A stretch of 7,675 bases of DNA from Chloroflexota bacterium (GTDB taxonomy: Bacteria; Chloroflexota; Anaerolineae; Promineifilales; Promineifilaceae), in contig DOXE01000334.1 in NCBI GenBank assembly GCA_003519205.1, forward strand, positions 1 to 7,675. Direction: 5' to 3'. Below, piece after piece: positions 6,511-7,675 of the stretch. Position 1 is the first letter of the stretch. Each line of letters begins with the position of its first letter. Position numbers and translations under genes: made by a program. The notes beneath the pieces are model-generated. The model made no database searches and had not been told where the DNA came from. It saw only the letters and a program-made list of their open reading frames with translations.

Positions 6511-7620
6511 ATGGACGATTTCCTGCCCATAAAGGGTATCGATCATGTCGAGTTCTACGTCGGCAATGCCAAGCAAGCAGCCCACTACTATCAAACTGCC
6601 TTTGGGTTTACGCAAGTTGCCTACAGGGGCCTGGAAACAGGTGTTCGTGACCGGGCTTCTTATGTGATGGACCAGGGCAATATTCGCCTGGTTCTTTCTA
6701 GCGCTTTAGGACCTGACCACCCGATATCACGCCATGTCTATCTTCACGGCGATGGAGTAGCCATTATTGCCTTGGAAGTGCCGGACGCAGCCAGCGCTTA
6801 TAAAGAAACGACTAGGCGCGGTGCGACAGGCGCCGTTCAGCCGACCCAAGAGGAAGATGAATATGGCGTCTGGCGTTATTCGGCTATACGAGCCTATGGC
6901 GATACCATCATAAAATTCGTCGATCGGAGCGACTATAAAGGCACCTTTGCTCCCGGTTTCAAAACCAGAATAACCCAGGACCCATCTGGTTCCATCGGCC
7001 GGCACACCGGATATGGTTTAGCCCAAATCGATCACATGGTAGGCAATGTCGAACTCGGGGCCATGAATCGTTGGGTGGATTTCTTTGCTTCCACGATGGG
7101 CTTCAGCCAATTAATTCATTTTGACGATCAAGACATCTCCACCGAGTATTCGGCACTCATGTCTAAGGTGATGCAAGATGGAACCGGCAAGGTGAAATTT
7201 CCCATCAATGAACCAGCCGAAGGCAAAAAAAAGTCCCAGATCCAGGAATACCTTGATTATTACTATGGGCCAGGAGTCCAACATCTAGCCCTTTCTACAG
7301 GAAATATCATCCAAACGATCACCAGGCTGAAAGAAAGCGGCGTGGAATTTTTGCGCGTTCCCACCACTTACTATCAAGAACTTGAAGACCGGGTTGGTAA
7401 GATCGACGAACCCGTGGAAAAGCTGGCTGAGCTGGGCATCCTGGTGGATCGGGATGAGGAAGGTTATTTGTTACAAATATTTACTAAGCCGGTGGAAGAT
7501 CGGCCGACCCTATTCTATGAGATCATCGAACGACACGGCTCTCTCGGCTTTGGCAAAGGCAACTTCAAAGCCCTATTTGAATCGATTGAGAGAGAGCAAG
7601 CCCTCCGAGGCAACTTGTAA
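6511..7620 (+). CDS. hppD: 4-hydroxyphenylpyruvate dioxygenase
   Basis: A 369-residue Fe(II)-dependent enzyme of the vicinal-oxygen-chelate fold. It converts 4-hydroxyphenylpyruvate and O2 to homogentisate and CO2, the second step of tyrosine breakdown. The N-terminal half (about 9-150) is the degenerate glyoxalase-like domain beginning GIDHVEFYVGNA. The C-terminal half (about 168-345) carries the iron triad His175 (IDHMVGNV), His258 (GVQHLAL) and Glu337 (LFYEIIER). The 83- and 79-residue spacings agree with those recalled for the Streptomyces avermitilis enzyme. Other signatures are PINEP (231-235), SQIQEYL, and the C-terminal GFGKGNFKALFE with Phe352. That Phe argues for HPPD rather than hydroxymandelate synthase, which has Ile at the equivalent place. 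The length is normal and no key residue is missing. It follows the aminotransferase by 161 bases and precedes a probable homogentisate dioxygenase by 26. Confidence 0.97.
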   Translation: MDDFLPIKGIDHVEFYVGNAKQAAHYYQTAFGFTQVAYRGLETGVRDRASYVMDQGNIRLVLSSALGPDHPISRHVYLHGDGVAIIALEVPDAASAYKETTRRGATGAVQPTQEEDEYGVWRYSAIRAYGDTIIKFVDRSDYKGTFAPGFKTRITQDPSGSIGRHTGYGLAQIDHMVGNVELGAMNRWVDFFASTMGFSQLIHFDDQDISTEYSALMSKVMQDGTGKVKFPINEPAEGKKKSQIQEYLDYYYGPGVQHLALSTGNIIQTITRLKESGVEFLRVPTTYYQELEDRVGKIDEPVEKLAELGILVDRDEEGYLLQIFTKPVEDRPTLFYEIIERHGSLGFGKGNFKALFESIEREQALRGNL

Positions 7621-7635
7621 ATCTTGTCCGAATTT

Positions 7636-7640
7636 AGGAG
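7636..7640 (+). promoter_or_regulatory. Ribosome binding site AGGAG for the truncated downstream dioxygenase frame
   Basis: AGGAG is followed by six bases (TGCACC) and then ATA at 7647, which opens the frame reading TYYYKLGE. The spacing is what a normal start would have. In the same frame a TAG stop at 7635-7637 overlaps the site, so initiation must lie between 7638 and about 7650. No ATG, GTG or TTG is available there in frame. Confidence 0.6.
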
Positions 7641-7646
7641 TGCACC

Positions 7647-7675
7647 ATAACCTATTACTATAAATTAGGCGAGAT
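7647..7675 (+). CDS. 5' fragment of probable homogentisate 1,2-dioxygenase (ATA start, runs off the window)
   Basis: Only the first codons are present: ATA ACC TAT TAC TAT AAA TTA GGC GAG AT, read as (M)TYYYKLGE followed by Ile or Met. Many bacterial homogentisate 1,2-dioxygenases of the shorter type begin with a similar Tyr-Tyr-x-(K/R)-LG-x-I-P stretch before an HKRHTQF-like motif. This resemblance is recalled from memory, not searched. The enzyme opens the ring of homogentisate, the HPPD product, to maleylacetoacetate, so the position directly after HPPD fits. A good ribosome binding site lies six bases upstream. The first codon is ATA, which is a very rare start; a base change, a sequencing error or a different start are alternatives. 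Too little is present for certainty. Confidence 0.5.

Noticed and set aside
6388..6615. Minus-strand frame across the HPPD start
   Set aside because: It is antisense to the HPPD ribosome binding site and N-terminus, and the protein has no recognisable features.
7382..7663. Plus-strand 93-codon frame overlapping the 3' end of HPPD
   Set aside because: It is a shifted reading of the conserved HPPD C-terminus, which is fully accounted for by the 6511-7620 frame.

Overview
The window looks like chromosomal DNA from a bacterium of the Chloroflexota (Anaerolineae or Caldilineae-like). This placement is an inference. It rests on three lipoprotein genes in a row, two of them carrying long Pro/Thr/Ala/Ser-rich linkers of the 'TPTATPT' kind that are common in secreted proteins of that phylum. 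A moderate GC content and a 4-hydroxyphenylpyruvate dioxygenase (HPPD) with actinobacterial-type spacing are compatible with it. No tRNA, rRNA, CRISPR array, insertion sequence or phage gene was seen.

Left part (1-4451, all minus strand): three predicted exported lipoproteins. Two are paralogues (4-1437 and 2913-4385). Each has a 19-residue lipoprotein signal ending at the lipidated cysteine, a small N-terminal domain with two cysteines exactly 54 residues apart, a low-complexity linker, and two C-terminal beta-rich domains resembling PPC (bacterial pre-peptidase C-terminal) domains. Between them lies a lipoprotein with two tandem FKBP-type prolyl isomerase domains (1619-2632), translated from a GTG start behind a strong ribosome binding site and followed by a GC-rich hairpin. 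Gaps of about 170-280 bp suggest these may be separate transcription units, although they lie in the same direction.

Middle (4386-4584): an AT-rich intergenic region between divergently oriented genes. It holds a near-consensus sigma-70 promoter (TTGAAA, 17 bp, TATAAT) reading rightwards.

Right part (4585-7675, all plus strand): a tyrosine/phenylalanine catabolic cluster. The order is an Lrp/AsnC-family regulator, a PLP-dependent fold-type I aminotransferase (probably making 4-hydroxyphenylpyruvate from tyrosine), HPPD (making homogentisate), and at the very edge the first ten codons of what looks like homogentisate 1,2-dioxygenase. That last reading frame has an ideal ribosome binding site, but the codon at the expected start is ATA, so a gene finder limited to ATG/GTG/TTG would miss or mis-start it. 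Together the genes would carry tyrosine through transamination, oxidative rearrangement and ring opening.

The most noteworthy items are the apparent ATA-initiated dioxygenase, the unnamed two-cysteine/linker/double-PPC lipoprotein family around the FKBP lipoprotein, and the asymmetry between the two FKBP active sites.
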